This document shows, piece by piece, positions 30,670-42,044 of a DNA stretch of 64,000 nucleotides. The translations under genes were made by a program, and so were the position numbers. Within the stretch, counting starts at the first letter, position 1; each line of letters opens with the position of its first letter. The DNA comes from Triatoma infestans (taxonomy: Eukaryota; Arthropoda; Insecta; Hemiptera; Reduviidae). The stretch spans positions 248,001 to 312,000 of the forward strand of contig JAAEAF010000183.1 of assembly GCA_011037195.1 (NCBI GenBank), given 5' to 3'. Under the pieces are notes generated by a model. It was given only the letters and a program-made list of their open reading frames with translations. It ran no database searches and was not told where the DNA came from.

Positions 30670-32530
30670 CCGACAAATTATCTAATAGCATGAATCCGAC
30701 TGTCCGTCGTGTATGTCTAGCTTTACGTAAACGAATGTATAATGTTTTTTTTGTTTTTTTTTTGAATAGAGAAAATTGAATTTCTTTGTATTTAATTACT
30801 TTTTCTAATTTAGTTATAATTAACTAAATTAGTATTTACAGAGTCATTAATTACTTTAAGTTAAAATTTAATTTATGTCTATTGCTAGAAGAGAAATAGA
30901 AGTTGCCTTTGTTAAATTAAATAACTGAATATTTGGAAACTTGATGAAAGGAATTTATGAAAATCTAATTAGTACTAATTGTACGTACTACTTCAGATTA
31001 CACCCGGGTGTCTCTCTCTCTCTCTACTTACTTTAACTTATCTGGTAGTTTGAGTTTTCAATGAAGTTTTGTACACCAAATTGCCCGCAGGTTAGTCTAC
31101 AATACCGCAGGTTACTCTACCTTTCCACAAAACATAACAATCTGAGAATCTTAGGGCTATTGTAAACATTTTGGTCTTCCGCTAATAGATCTATTTTGGT
31201 TTCCTACTCAGGAAAAGTTGATCCTGAATGTAGAGGAATCCTTAAAACATTCTATTAGAATGTAGATATCAACCTACTGGAAGGATAGATTAGGGTTTCC
31301 GCCAGGTCAAAAAAAGAAACTCTGAAAAAATTGCTGGTCTACACTCTTTAGGGGGCACTTACGCCAAACTTTCATAGAATAAATTAATGATTATTTTGTT
31401 AGGGCTTCGTCATAGGTGGAGGTGGTTTTTAAGAGCAACTATTCTTCTTAAACAACAGGAAAACAAACTGGCTATCCTTGAGGAGATTTTTTTGTGGCCT
31501 AAGCTCAATAATAAATCAATAAACAGAAATGCATTCGTAGTTCTTAATGCAATATGATCCACAGAGAGTGAATTGAATTTTTGAAGAATGCTTTTGGATT
31601 GGGAATTGGAATGGGAGTATAGGCTAACATAGAATTTGTCGTAAGTGTATCCACGCTATGACTTGGCTGAAGGGAATCTTAATTCAGCGTGATTGTGAAA
31701 TTGGATACACTAATCAATCATCAATTCGTCGCTTAAACGATTTAAACAGTTTTCAAGATGATCGTGAACTTTAGATTCCTAGGAATTTTCATTTTTAATT
31801 TATAGTTTATTATATTTTTTTTCTCTCTTAGGTACCCATACATACATAACCCGTTACCAATAACAGATTTCAAATTCTTAGCTTACTCAGGGATTTGACG
31901 TAAGAATATCCAGTGAAAAGTAAAATTTGAAAAACCGACACGTACGTAATATTTCCTTTTAATGCATTAAAAAAAAGAAAGAAAGAAAAAAAACGTGAAA
32001 TACGTGAAATATCTCAAGACATACATATTAAATTCAAGGTTATTGGCACAAAGTCAGTGGAATAGCCTTTTTAGCATTGCTTACTATTTGGAATGCAAAA
32101 CACCGGATATATAGATAGGTAATGTACAATTGACAGGGTTCTTAACCCTGGAAACGGCTGTCGTAGGAGGATGTACTCAAGGTTTCTAATAAAGCAAGAA
32201 GATCCCGCAGGCAATGTGGGTGCCCACCTGGTAGGGTCGTTATACTCACTCTATTACATGTATACTAAGAACGGATCACCTGCTTCTTGACCTTGTCCTC
32301 TAAAATGTAATTAGCTTTCTCAGTAGTTTCCTACCAGTAATATATGTTTACCGACCTGTATGTTGTTTCAACGGACAACATATGGCCTGACAGGCGGTTA
32401 GATCTGTCTTATATATCAGCAATGTGCTAGTTATATAAAAAAAACAAAAAAACATTAAGATAATAAGTCTTCTGCAATTTAAATAATATGTATAGAGAGT
32501 CTGATAAAACTGTTATGCGATTATAAATTA
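30670..32530. other. Gene-free stretch
   Basis: No coding or RNA feature recognised. Contains a (TC)n tract at 31011-31024. The phrase ataaagcaagaagatcccgca at 32191-32211 also occurs at 37407-37427. Confidence 0.45.
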
Positions 32531-32614
32531 ATTAACTTGAAATAAATATTAAAAAAAAAAAAAAATCTGTGTGCAACGCAATAGCAAAAACGCACTTCCG
32601 CTCAACCGATTTTT

Positions 32615-33590
32615 ACTTTCTCTCACTCCTAGTAAGAGGAAGTATTGCAATCGTGTCAAATTTTCGATATCGAGTTTTCACCGGAAATATCCGTTTTGAG
32701 GTCCCCTGAGTCCAAAAAAGTGGTTTTTAGCAAATGGTGTGTGTGTGTGTATGTATGTATGTGAACAGCATAGCTCAAAAACTTAAAACCATAGAAAGTT
32801 GAAACTTGATATTCCGTTTAGGTATCACCGTGGGATCTGACACTACGTTATCTGTCAAAATTCCTCAACCGGAAGAACCACTTTACTAGTTGGATTTTTT
32901 ACTTTTTTGCGATTTTCTCAAAAATGGCTCCGACGATTTTCTTTAAACTTCAAACATCAACCACACATACAAAGAGCTACAACTTTTATTTGAAACATTT
33001 CTCCGACAAAATGCATTCAAGGGCACTTTTGAGTGAGGGATGGGGTTAGGTTTCCATCTAAAGTGCTATTTCAGTTTATTAGACAAGTCTGTCATCTAAA
33101 TAATGTTAATTAGAATTAAATATGTTGATGAAATTCCGAGTTTGAAAAAAATCGGATAACCGGAAGTGCGTTTACTTTACCACTTTACTAAATGATTTAT
33201 TCACTTTTTCGCTATTTTCTCAAAAATGGCTCCGACGATTTTTTTGAAACTTCGTATATAAACTAAACATGCAGAGATCTACAACTTTTATCTAAAACAT
33301 TTATAAATTTTTTTAAGGGCACTTTTAGGGGAGGGGTGGGGTTAGATTTTCATCAAAGTGCTATCCTAGTTAATTATACAATTCTATAATCCAACCATAA
33401 TTACTTAGAAATAAATAGATGGCTGAAATTCCGAGTTTCAAGAAAATTAGTAAACCGGAAGTGCGCTTTTACTGAAAAGTCTTTTCAGTTTTCGACGAAT
33501 TTCATTGAATTTGGTATATTAACTATAAAATTTGTCAATTATCATTTTGAGAACTGGAGTAAGAGAAAGTTGTGTGAGTGTTTCACACCA
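32615..33590 (+). mobile_element. RepA, complete copy A2 inserted into an older RepA
   Basis: Left terminal repeat actttctctcactcc at 32615-32629; right terminal repeat ggagtaagagaaagt at 33556-33570, followed by the hairpin tgtgtgagtgtttcacacc. gattttt occurs on both sides (32608-32614, 33591-33597), a likely 7-bp target duplication. Between the ends are a (GT)n tract (about 32737-32753) and three tandem modules. Each module carries 'ggaagtgcg', 'aaaatggctccgacgat', 'aaagagctacaacttttatt', 'gggcacttttgggggagggg' and 'gaaattccgagttt' type blocks. No coding capacity. Confidence 0.8.
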
Positions 33591-33748
33591 GATTTTTTTT
33601 TCTTCAAACACGGTATTTTGCCTACATATTTAATTTTGATTAATATTATTTAAACAATAGAATTTTATAAATAACACTTCGGGAGAAAACATAACCCATA
33701 TTCTTACCACAAAAGCCCCTTAAATGAATTTTCTTCGGTGAGATATTT

Positions 33749-33907
33749 TTTTTTTTTTTAATTTAAGGCGTCTCAACATCTGAGGTCATTTGCGCCCGGA
33801 GCCTTCTCAGTGCACTGCCGGCCTCCGGACAGTGTTCTCCCGTTACAGACAACACTGTCCATCACCGGACAGTGAGCTGTAGGGGCTCCTAGGAAGAGGG
33901 TTGCTAG
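33749..33907 (-). mobile_element. 5'-truncated S1 SINE
   Basis: Flanked by a 12-bp duplication, ggtgagatattt, at 33737-33748 and 33908-33919. The minus strand shows the S1 body (ctcactgtccggtgatggac; gccggcagtgcactgagaag) and the 3' end cgccttaaatt followed by an A-run. The tRNA-like head is missing. Confidence 0.85.
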
Positions 33908-34495
33908 GGTGAGATATTTGAAATAAATGTTGTAACTCTTTATATCTATAATTAATGTATGTATGTATGTATGCTTTATTGCTTATAGATATACATCATA
34001 GCAATGAGTTAGAGCACTCATTTCAAAAAAAAAAAAAATTATACAATCATGGCAAATAATTACATTCTCAAAACTAAATAAAAGAGAGAGAAAAGAAAGA
34101 CCTATTTATATAAACAAAACATATAAATACACTGCATTATGATAGAGAACAAAACAAACAAATAGAAAGAAACAATAATATATATATGAACTAAAACCTA
34201 ACTTATTTTAATCAGTAATGAAATCTCTTAATTTTAGCGATTTGACCACATATAAGTAAATATCATCAACCTTTTGAATATTGTTAATAGTTAGTATACC
34301 AATAATATTATCTTCATAACTATTGAAATTAAAGTATTTTAATAAGTATAATTTCCTAAAATAATCAGAGAAACCTGGACACTCTATTAAAAAATGTATA
34401 ACTGTATCTAGTTTTCGTAATTCGCAACAAGAACAATATTTCTCAACATTAAAAACATATTTGATCTTATTTACATAAATTCTTGTTGGGAATTT

Positions 34496-35417
34496 AGAAT
34501 TAGAATTAGAATGCTGCAGGGGGGTACTAAAACCCAGGCACCACAGCCTCCCATTGAGACTTATTGTGCCAACCCGTCAAACCTATAGCGGAAGCCCCCC
34601 CTTCATGAGGTCCAAAACCTTCCCCACCAGTCCCTCCTGGAGCACGATTTCCTCCGGTCTCAACGTGCCGAAGATCTCGTACCTCAGTCTGCCGATTGCA
34701 ACGCAATCAAACAACAGGTGAGAGGCCGTCTCCTCCTCCTCCTGACACAGTCTGCACAAGGGCTCTACATCCACTAACCCCACCTTGTGTAGATGTTTTT
34801 TGAACCTGCCATGCCCAGTAAACAGGCCCGTTATCAGATAGATCTGATACCTGCTTAGACCCAGGATGTATCTGGTCCTTCTTTCACACAGCTCTGGCAT
34901 AACCATTTTGCCGTGCTTCGCTCCAGTGCTCAGCCTCCAGTATCGATTATGTTCCCTCCGAGTCCAGTCTCTCAGAGCCGCTCTTGCCATACTTTTGGCC
35001 ACCCCTAGAGCAGGTTCCGATCCGAGGAAGGGAGCGTCCGCTCCCTCCCTGGCCAGTTGGTCGGTTATTTTATTTCCCATGATCCCCTTATGCCCCGGCA
35101 CCCATACTAGCCGCACTTTATTGTGCCGGGCTAATGCCTCCAGGGAGTCTCTACACTCCCTGACCAAAGGGGAGGTGATTCTGAACGCCCGAAGAGCGTT
35201 CAGCGCAGCCTGGCTGTCAGAGAAGATGCATATCTCTCTATTTCTAGAGTCCATACGCAGGTTCTCCTCAGCACAGATCTTTATTGCATACACTTCAGCC
35301 CGGAATACTGTGGAGTAACCCCCGAGAGGCCTCGCAATACGTACCTCTGGTTTGACCCCATAAATCCCGGCTCCAGTTCCGCAGGCCATTTTGGACCCAT
35401 CCGTAAACCAGGATCCC
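34496..35417 (-). mobile_element. 5'-truncated RNase-H LINE (lineage RH-B) nested in another LINE
   Basis: The flanks share the duplication cttgttgggaattta (34481-34495 and again ending near 35433). The 3' end has a (TTCTAA)n tail at 34496-34510. It contains an uninterrupted RNase H and zinc-knuckle coding segment. Other RH-B copies are at 40493-41098 and 54070-54560. Confidence 0.85.
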
Positions 35418-35653
35418 CTTGTTGGGAATTTAGTACTAGCTAATCTGATCTGAGATATAACTCTGATCTTATTAAAATGAACATTATATCGAGTATATTC
35501 CTCTCCCAGACCAAATGTTCTAATGTTTCTATAAAAATAACTAAATGAGGAATTCACAGCAGCCTCCACATCTAAACTTAAATGATAATTTTTCATGGAT
35601 TCAATTAAATTATTACTATTAGTATTAATTATTTCCACATTCTGATCTCCCAC
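34583..35653 (-). CDS. Chimeric ORF: CR1-like LINE tail fused in frame to RH-B RNase H
   Basis: A single open frame of 356 codons. Residues 1 to about 79 derive from the C-terminal region of the host CR1-like LINE (up to ASTKFPTR). From about residue 80 the sequence belongs to the inserted RH-B LINE. There it has WFTDGSKMA (D85), FRAEVYAIKI (Glu), FSDSQAALNA (Asp) and WVPGHKGIMGNKITDQLARE (His, Asp), then a C-X2-C-X8-H-X4-C knuckle (CRLCQEEEETASHLLFDC). The fusion arises because insertion preserved frame across the target duplication. It may be only a by-product: there is no evidence of a promoter or expression. Confidence 0.75.
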   Translation of the reverse strand: MGDQNVEIINTNSNNLIESMKNYHLSLDVEAAVNSSFSYFYRNIRTFGLGEEYTRYNVHFNKIRVISQIRLASTKFPTRGSWFTDGSKMACGTGAGIYGVKPEVRIARPLGGYSTVFRAEVYAIKICAEENLRMDSRNREICIFSDSQAALNALRAFRITSPLVRECRDSLEALARHNKVRLVWVPGHKGIMGNKITDQLAREGADAPFLGSEPALGVAKSMARAALRDWTRREHNRYWRLSTGAKHGKMVMPELCERRTRYILGLSRYQIYLITGLFTGHGRFKKHLHKVGLVDVEPLCRLCQEEEETASHLLFDCVAIGRLRYEIFGTLRPEEIVLQEGLVGKVLDLMKGGLPL

Positions 35654-37429
35654 GTGTGATTTAGCCCTATTTGTATGAGTAAATCTCTCATTTCATATGC
35701 CCAATTGAAAGGAATAGATTTAACATCTATTAATCTACATAACTTTCTAAAACATAGTTTGGGAAGTTCATCATCAGACATCGCTAATAACCTGCTCCAC
35801 CAACCCAGCATTCTTTTAAAGATCCTACACTTCACATGGATGCGTCCTGTCTCCAATCTAACATGGTAATTTGGTGTATTTATTGGAAGGTTTAACAGAA
35901 GTTTAAAAAATTTCAGTTGCCCCGATTCTAAAATATTTGAGTATAGAGAAGCCCAGACTTCAGCCACGTAGAGTAGGATACATTCGGACATAGAATCAAA
36001 TAATAAGTTCTTTGAGTCCCATGAGTCAGATCTACAGGATTTTAACAGAAACATGACCCTATTATTAGCAATCGCACTCTTCTCTACAAAATGCCCACCA
36101 GCTTGCTTAAACTTACCGGAACAAGAAAGATGAACACCAAGGTAAGTGAAAGAATTACAGAACTCTTAGTTCCGAATTTTCATATGTAAGATTTTTCATA
36201 TTCCCTGTATTACCACCTCTTCGAAACACCAGTACCTTCGTTTTATCGATATTTACCTGAAGGGACTTTACTTTACAATAATCAGATAATTTGTTAAGTT
36301 TCTTCTGAGCGTCACCCCAAGTAGGAGAAAAAAAGGACCAAATCGTCTGCATAAAACAAACTTTGCAGATCTGCTTCCCCGCCAATATCAATACCATGAA
36401 AATCATTATCTTTAAAGTATGTGTTAAAATCCGAAATGTAAAGCGAGAAGAGTAACGGGCTTAAAATCTCACCTTGGAAAACGCCCTCTGAAACCACTAT
36501 ATCCTTAGACAACCTATTATTTTGGTTCACTTTAAACAAGGCAGATTCATAAATATTCATAATTAAGCGAAGACATTTCCCATTAATACCAAGAAACATG
36601 TACCACAGCTTGTGATGATGAACCGAATCAAACGCTCTTTTGAAATCCACGAAAATAGAGAAAACTTTTCTCTTTTCCAATCTAAGATGCAGGTTAATAG
36701 CAGAAGACAAAACGAAAATATTATCTCTGCAGCTTTTTCCCTTTCTAAAGCCCATTTGTTCTTTGGGAAGTATTTTCCTAGCCTCAACCCATTGGGTAAG
36801 TCTGCTGCAAATAATATTTGTAAATATTTTAATAATACAATTGAAAATAGAAATTCCTCTATAATTATAAGGATTTGTAGGATCACCTTTTTTATGTATT
36901 AGTTTCAATTTTATAGCAGACCAAACTTTAGGTACCTTTTCAGTATCCCAGACAGTGTTAAACAAATCCAATAAATAACGTAACCAAGGTTCATTCAAGT
37001 TCTTTAAGTACTTATTTGTGATTGCATCAAAACCAGCGGCTTTGCCAAGTTTACTTTTATTAATATTTATCAGTTCATCAAAAGAGATCTTATGAGCAAG
37101 TTCAGGATTATAAAAAGTAAAAAATTCAAAATCTCTATCAATCTTGGGCGGTAAAATTTGTTCATAGTTAATGAGATAGGACATTCGAAATATTTTTTTT
37201 TTTTTTTTTAAATAATTTCAGTGTATATTATAATTAATATGTGAAGTTTAATGAAAATTGTTGGAACCATTTTTGGGATAAACTCTCAGAACACTGAAAA
37301 AACTGTTCAGTAAATACGTATTTGCGGTCAACCAAGTTTTTTCAGAGTCAGAATTTTGGCAACATTCACAGATAGTGAATTGAATTTTGCAATGTGCTAG
37401 ATGAAAATAAAGCAAGAAGATCCCGCATT

Positions 37430-38650
37430 ATAATTCTAATAATGGATATGAGAAGGAGAGAGATTTAGAGAGAATGGATTTTTAGAGAAAGAAACTAGAG
37501 AATATGCTTAATACTGTATAATGAATAGAACACACAAAAACTGCAAGGACTTTACAGTGAAATAGGAGTTAGGTAGCGAGAGAAATATAAAGAGACAGAC
37601 TGGCGAGTTATAAGAAGATAGTAGATAGGTTGCTGACTAGTTGTACTGTTGTAAAACTGTCGTAAAAACTGTCCTGGACTATATACTGGTGTCGCTCTAT
37701 TTTGGCCGTGTAGGTCCCGGCTCTAGAATAGGCCTACGGTATTCCCTGCCTGTCGTAGAAGGCGACTACAAGGGAGACAATGCACAGGAACTGACGTATT
37801 TTTACTGATAAAACATGCTCTAATCCAATGTGCGGATATTAAAAATCTAGAAGTATCTCAGAACTGCATACTTCTAGAAACAAAAAGGCGTTGGTCTGTG
37901 GCGCCTCCATCGCCCACCCTTCGGGGTGCAATCAGCCTCTGGCTCTCCCCCTCACCCCAACCTATCCTGATCCTTTCCCCTTGCAGGGTTGCCTGTAAGT
38001 ATCCTGGGTTACTAACACCCCTGTTCTTCAGGCAATGGACAGGAATTAGTAGATGGACTGGCACATCAGTCACGCTAGCTCGTTAGAGTTGAAACACTGA
38101 ACTACGGGCGCAAGCTACTATCCGAGCCAATAGCTTGCAATTGAGGTGGGATTCGTAGTGGTCGTGGTTTAAACAGCAGCTCCAAGGACTGCAGTCATGA
38201 GTTGAGCGGGAGAAGACTCACTATATAAAATGGAACCCCGGAACCAGCCCGTAAGTTGGTAGCGCACTTGCTGGGTGTGCACGGTTTACCAGTTAGAGTT
38301 TGCCTTCTCTAGCTTCTGGGAGTGAAGTGTGATATTCGTGTGATCACTTTGCGCGCTGGTTTAGCGTATCTCAACCTGCCCTTAAATGGGTCAAGCGGGG
38401 GTGTGCCCGGGGGGGGCACCTCTGCCAGTGAGAGGCCTTGCATTACAGCCACCCAGTAGTAGTGACAGCCTTCTCTTGTTAAACAATCCCGTTGCTTGCA
38501 ACGGGGGACCGGTATACCCGCGAGGGTCGGCACGGTCTAGAAAGATCCCTTAGTACCGTACGGGAACAGGCTTAAGGAGGGGCGTAACTAACTTTTGATT
38601 CATTTAATGTGTGCTTCGGATCATATGAATCTTTAATGATTTGGATCCCA
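37430..38650 (+). repeat. Dispersed repeat E, split by a GC-rich insertion
   Basis: The left part (tagcgagagaaatataaaga, gacagactggcgag, gttgctgactag, actgtcctggac) and the right part (taactaacttttgattcatt ... ggatcccatt) match one continuous copy at 55640-55915. They are separated here by the segment 37690-38575. Confidence 0.65.
37690..38575. other. GC-rich island inserted in repeat E
   Basis: Base composition jumps to roughly half G+C, against about 30% around it. It contains attccctgcctgtcgtagaa ggcgacta and gcccacccttcggggtgc. No long ORF spans it. I associate such GC-rich, structured, non-coding blocks with the 5' untranslated region of insect LINEs, but this is inference; it may instead be a truncated element of another kind. 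It sits exactly where the uninterrupted E copy has only AT-rich sequence. Confidence 0.4.
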
Positions 38651-38689
38651 TTCCACTAATTAATATTATTTAAATGAAAGAATTGTTTA

Positions 38690-39180
38690 ATAAACTAAAT
38701 TAGCAGTATAAAGAAAATATAAACCCTCCCTCCTCTAAAAACCGCCCTAAAGTATATGAATTTTCCTGGAGAAATGTTTCAAAAAAAAAAATGTTGTACT
38801 TTATAATTAGTGTAGTTGATGACAAAAACAAATTAAATGATAAAAAGTTGGAGCCATTTTCGAGAAAATTGCAAAAAAGTAAAAAAAATCTGTATATATA
38901 GTAAATTAGTACTTCCGGTTGAGGAATTTTGATATATAACATCCTGTCGGATCACATGATGATATTTAAACAGAATGTCAAGTTTGCTATTTTACAGAAT
39001 TGTTAACAGAATGTCTCTTCTGCTATTTTTCCTTTTTTGAGCTACTTTACATCAATTTTTTTGAAAATAACTTTTTCGGATGCGGCGACCTCAAAAAGTG
39101 TATTTTCGATGAAAATTCAATATCGGAAGTTTGACACGATTACTATACTTTCTCTTATTAAAGCAGTAAGAGAATGTAAA
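38690..39180 (-). repeat. RepA, diverged copy
   Basis: Minus-strand RepA blocks: aaaccctccctcctctaaaa, ttttcctggagaaatgtttc, 'ttggagccattttcgagaaaattgc', tacttccggttgaggaattt, 'gcggcgacctcaaaaagtg', and the terminal agcagtaagagaatgt. Confidence 0.6.
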
Positions 39181-39184
39181 ATAA

Positions 39185-39690
39185 TATAAAATAAAAAAAA
39201 TTAAGAAATTAAGTAATTTATCTTGAACGTCAACCTTTTCTTAGTACCTCCATTTTTTAAGAGTTCAAGGACAAAATTGCTTTCTTTAGTTTAAAAATAA
39301 AGATAATGATATCGCAAAGCACAAAAGTGTAACTCATTCCATGTCTTTCTGAGAATTATAAAGAGAAATTTATATAACGGTTGAATTTTGTTAAAATTAA
39401 ATATAAACAAAGAAAAGATATCCCATTTTTATGCTGAAGACAATTAGGAAAACTGAAAAAAAAAATCAAATCTGATGCAATAAAAATATTTGAAAAGAAA
39501 ATTGAAATTACGTTTCGCATTGTTTTCGATCATATGTGGTTCGCAAATAAAACTGTGCTGTTTTATGTGTATAAACAAAATATTAACTTTTTTTAGAACA
39601 ATATATAATAATTGAAACATGGAATACTTTGCACGGCGTCTTCTGCACACCAAAAATTTTTTTTTTTGTATACTCTCTCTTACTTTTTCC
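39185..39690. other. Gene-free AT-rich stretch
   Basis: No gene, RNA or recognised repeat. Confidence 0.45.
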
Positions 39691-41680
39691 AAATTCAAAT
39701 TCCCTTAGTAAGAGAAAGTATTACAATCGTGACAAGTTTTCTATATCGAGTTTCAGCGAAACTACATGGTTTGAGGTTCCCAGAGTAAGAAAACATTTTT
39801 ACTTTCTCTTGCTCCTAGTAAGAGGAAGTATTGTAATCGTATCAAATTTACGATATCTAGTTTTCACCGGAAACATCCGTTTTGAGGTCCCCCTGAGTCC
39901 AAAAAAGTGGTTTTAGCAAATGAACTGTATGTATCTACGTGTGTGCGCATGCGTGAACAAAATATTTCAAAAACGAAAAATCGCAGGAACTACTAAGTTG
40001 GGATTCCGTTTAGGTACTACTACCGCATATGACACGAAGTTTTCGGACAAAATCCATCAACCAGAAGTGCCACTTTGCTAGGTGTTTTTTTTCCCCCCAG
40101 TTTTTCGCGATTTTATCGTAAACAGCTTCAGCGACATACTTCAAAATTTGCATACTCTCTATACACATAAATACCTGTCACCCCATTTGGGACATTTTTC
40201 CGGGTAAATTCATTTTTTTGGGGTGTTCTGGGAGGAATAGCAGTGTTAGGCTTTCCTCTAAAGTACTATTTGACTGCAATATATGATACTAAAACCTTAT
40301 GATATTTAATATACATGAGAAATATTGCTAGGATTCCAAATTTGAAGAATAACTTTAAACTTAGAATGCCTATAAGGGGAAATATTGGGATCGTTTTAAA
40401 TTTTCAAAATTATTGAGCGTTCACCGGAAGTACATGTTTTGAGGCCACGAAAAAAAATGTTTTTAGCGAATGGTCTGTATGTGTGTTTGTGTATGGGTGC
40501 CGGGACACAAGGGGAAAAAAGATAATGAGCTAGCCGACAAACTAGCCTGAAACGGAGCGAAAACTTCATTCTGTGGACCGGAACCTGTTCTGGCGATAGC
40601 CAAAATTATGGCGAGGGTGCGTCTGAGGTATTGGACTGGGAGAGAACATAGTCGCCACTGGAGGAGGCTAAGCACTGGGGCAAAACACGACAAAATGGTT
40701 ATGGCCAGGGCTGTGTAAGAGAAGTACCAGAGAAATATCCTGGGTTTAGGGCAGGTATCAGATTTGTCTGATAGCGGGCATGGTAGGTTCAAAAAAATAT
40801 CTGCATGTTTACAGGGCATGGTTGGTTCAAAAAACATCACTTGGGGTTAATTGAGTGGGAGCCCTTGTGTAGACTATGTCAGGGATGAGGAGGAGACCGC
40901 CTCTCACCTGTTGTTTGATTGTGTCGCAATCGGAGGAGATCGTACAGCAAGAAGGATTGGTCGGGAAGGTCATTGACCTCATGAAGAGGGGAGGATTCCT
41001 CTACTAGACATTAGGGGGGTTGGCACAATAAGCCTCAATGGGTAGGCTGCAATGCCTGGGTTGGAGTCCCCCCCCACCTGCGTAATTCTAATTCTAATTG
41101 TGTTTGTGTGTATTATCAGTATCTCAAAATTAGTGTGTGAGAATATCTTGAAAATAAAAAAGTCGTAGAAAGTTCCAATTTGATATTCCATTTAGATATT
41201 ACCGCCGTATCAGACAAAATACCATCAGTCAGAAGTACGATCTTACTGGATGTTTTTTTTTTACAATTTTTGGCCATTCCAAAAAACGGCTCCAACAATT
41301 GTCTTGAAACTTTGTGTCCTATGTACACACAAAAAATATTATCACTTTTATATGATAGATTTTTCCCGAGAATTGATTTTTTTGGGGGAGGGTTCTAGGG
41401 GGGGAATATTAACGTTATTTTTTTCCTTTAAAGTACCGCTTCAATATAATATATGATTTTACGACCTACATAACATTAATATACATTAGTAGTACTGATA
41501 GAATACCAAATTTGAAGAAAATCGGTTAACCGGAAGTGCTGTTTAATAAAATAGTTTTTTGAGTTTTTTGTCATTTTCTCGAAAACGACTGAAACGATTT
41601 CCTTGAAATTTGGAACATTAACTGCACAGATATAAACCATTCATTTTTTTTATTGTAATATTTTTCTGAAAATAATTGTT
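39690..41680 (+). repeat. Cluster of overlapping RepA copies, interrupted by a LINE
   Basis: At least three RepA starts are visible. A diverged ccttagtaagagaaagtatt is at 39704. A fresher ttttactttctcttgctcctag is at 39806, inside the first. A third (gggaaatattgggatcgttt; ttcaccggaagtacatgttttgagg) is near 40378. The third continues past the LINE at 40493-41098 (caaaattagtgtgtgagaat onward; aagtacgatcttactggatg; ggaagtgctgtttaataaaa). RepA seems to insert preferentially into RepA or AT-rich DNA. Confidence 0.55.
40493..41098 (+). pseudogene. 5'-truncated RNase-H LINE (lineage RH-B), copy 2
   Basis: Flanked by an 11-bp duplication, tgtgtttgtgt, at 40482-40492 and 41099-41109. It starts within the RNase H end (VPGHKG..NELADKLA), continues with PVLAIAKIMARVRLRYWT, and ends with a damaged LCRLC..EEETASHLLFDCVAI knuckle. 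Coding has stops and indels, including a duplicated gggcatggtaggttcaaaaa / gggcatggttggttcaaaaa segment near 40775 and 40815. The 3' tail is (TTCTAA)n at about 41083-41098. Confidence 0.85.
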
Positions 41681-42044
41681 AGTGGTAGTTCTGAGAATTC
41701 TGAAACGTTAAAAATCACATGCGTGTTTGTTCGATATTATTCGCAATACTGTTTGTTCAATATTACAGAGCTAGAAATGTATTAATTTTCTACCTGTCTC
41801 GGTTGATAGGTTGGATACCTGTCCCCTCCCAACTACCTCTATACTTATGTTAGGGCAAATATTCTAAATTTGAAACTTTTAACGAAAATTTTGTTATTTG
41901 GTATACTTGTATTAAGAGGAGTTTCACATTTCAGAAGCGGTGGATTTGTGTTGCTATCTATCTCCAAAAAAAAAAAAAAAAATAACTAAATAAACTTATA
42001 TGATACAAGTAAGTGTTTAGAAACATTCCATACGTTCTTAAAAA

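Larger units (their letters stand above)
34208..37184 (-). pseudogene. CR1-like LINE: reverse transcriptase and C-terminal zinc knuckle, frameshifted
   Basis: RT domain at 36312-37184 (290 codons open). Motifs: FRKGKSCRDNIF, FVDFKRAFDSVHH, a GVFQGEILSPLLFSLYI block and the catalytic FYADDLVLF. It is the fullest RT in the window. The frame then breaks three times: near 36330 at an A7 homopolymer, near 36165, and near 35650. Post-RT pieces follow (a YLGVHL block; LNLPINTPNYHVRLETG in 35629-36054). The reading resumes past the nested LINE, with a CSCC...HFLIEC zinc knuckle at about 34400-34440 and a stop at 34208. The 5' endonuclease part is missing. The clade (CR1/Nimb-type) is provisional. Confidence 0.8.
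33957..37228 (-). mobile_element. CR1-like LINE without RNase H, 5' truncated, carrying a second LINE
   Basis: Flanked by tataattaat at 33947-33956 and 37229-37238. RepA sequence continues on both sides, so the empty site is recoverable. The 3' end on the minus strand has AATAAA and a (CATA)n tail at 33957-33974. An RNase-H LINE (34496-35417) is nested in its C-terminal coding region in the same orientation. Confidence 0.85.
32540..37400 (-). repeat. Oldest RepA copy of the nest, split by later insertions
   Basis: Minus-strand RepA blocks flank each insertion and join into a continuous RepA when insertions are removed. They are aaaaacgcacttccgctcaa before 32615; cttcaaacacggtattttgc and cacttcgggagaaaacataa after 33597; aaataaatgttgtaactctt after 33919; and tgtgaagtttaatgaaaatt after 37238. 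This copy therefore predates the RepA, SINE and LINE insertions within it. Confidence 0.7.

Noticed and set aside
34866..35318. 150-codon plus-strand ORF
   Set aside because: Antisense shadow of the RNase H coding region at 34583-35653, as is 6980-7162 for the 6-kb LINE and 36612-36902 for the RT.
37858..38533. Short ORFs in the GC-rich island
   Set aside because: Frames are short, overlap on both strands and have no domain; GC-rich DNA has fewer stops by chance.
40463..40840. 125-codon minus-strand ORF
   Set aside because: Antisense shadow of the plus-strand RH-B LINE fragment.
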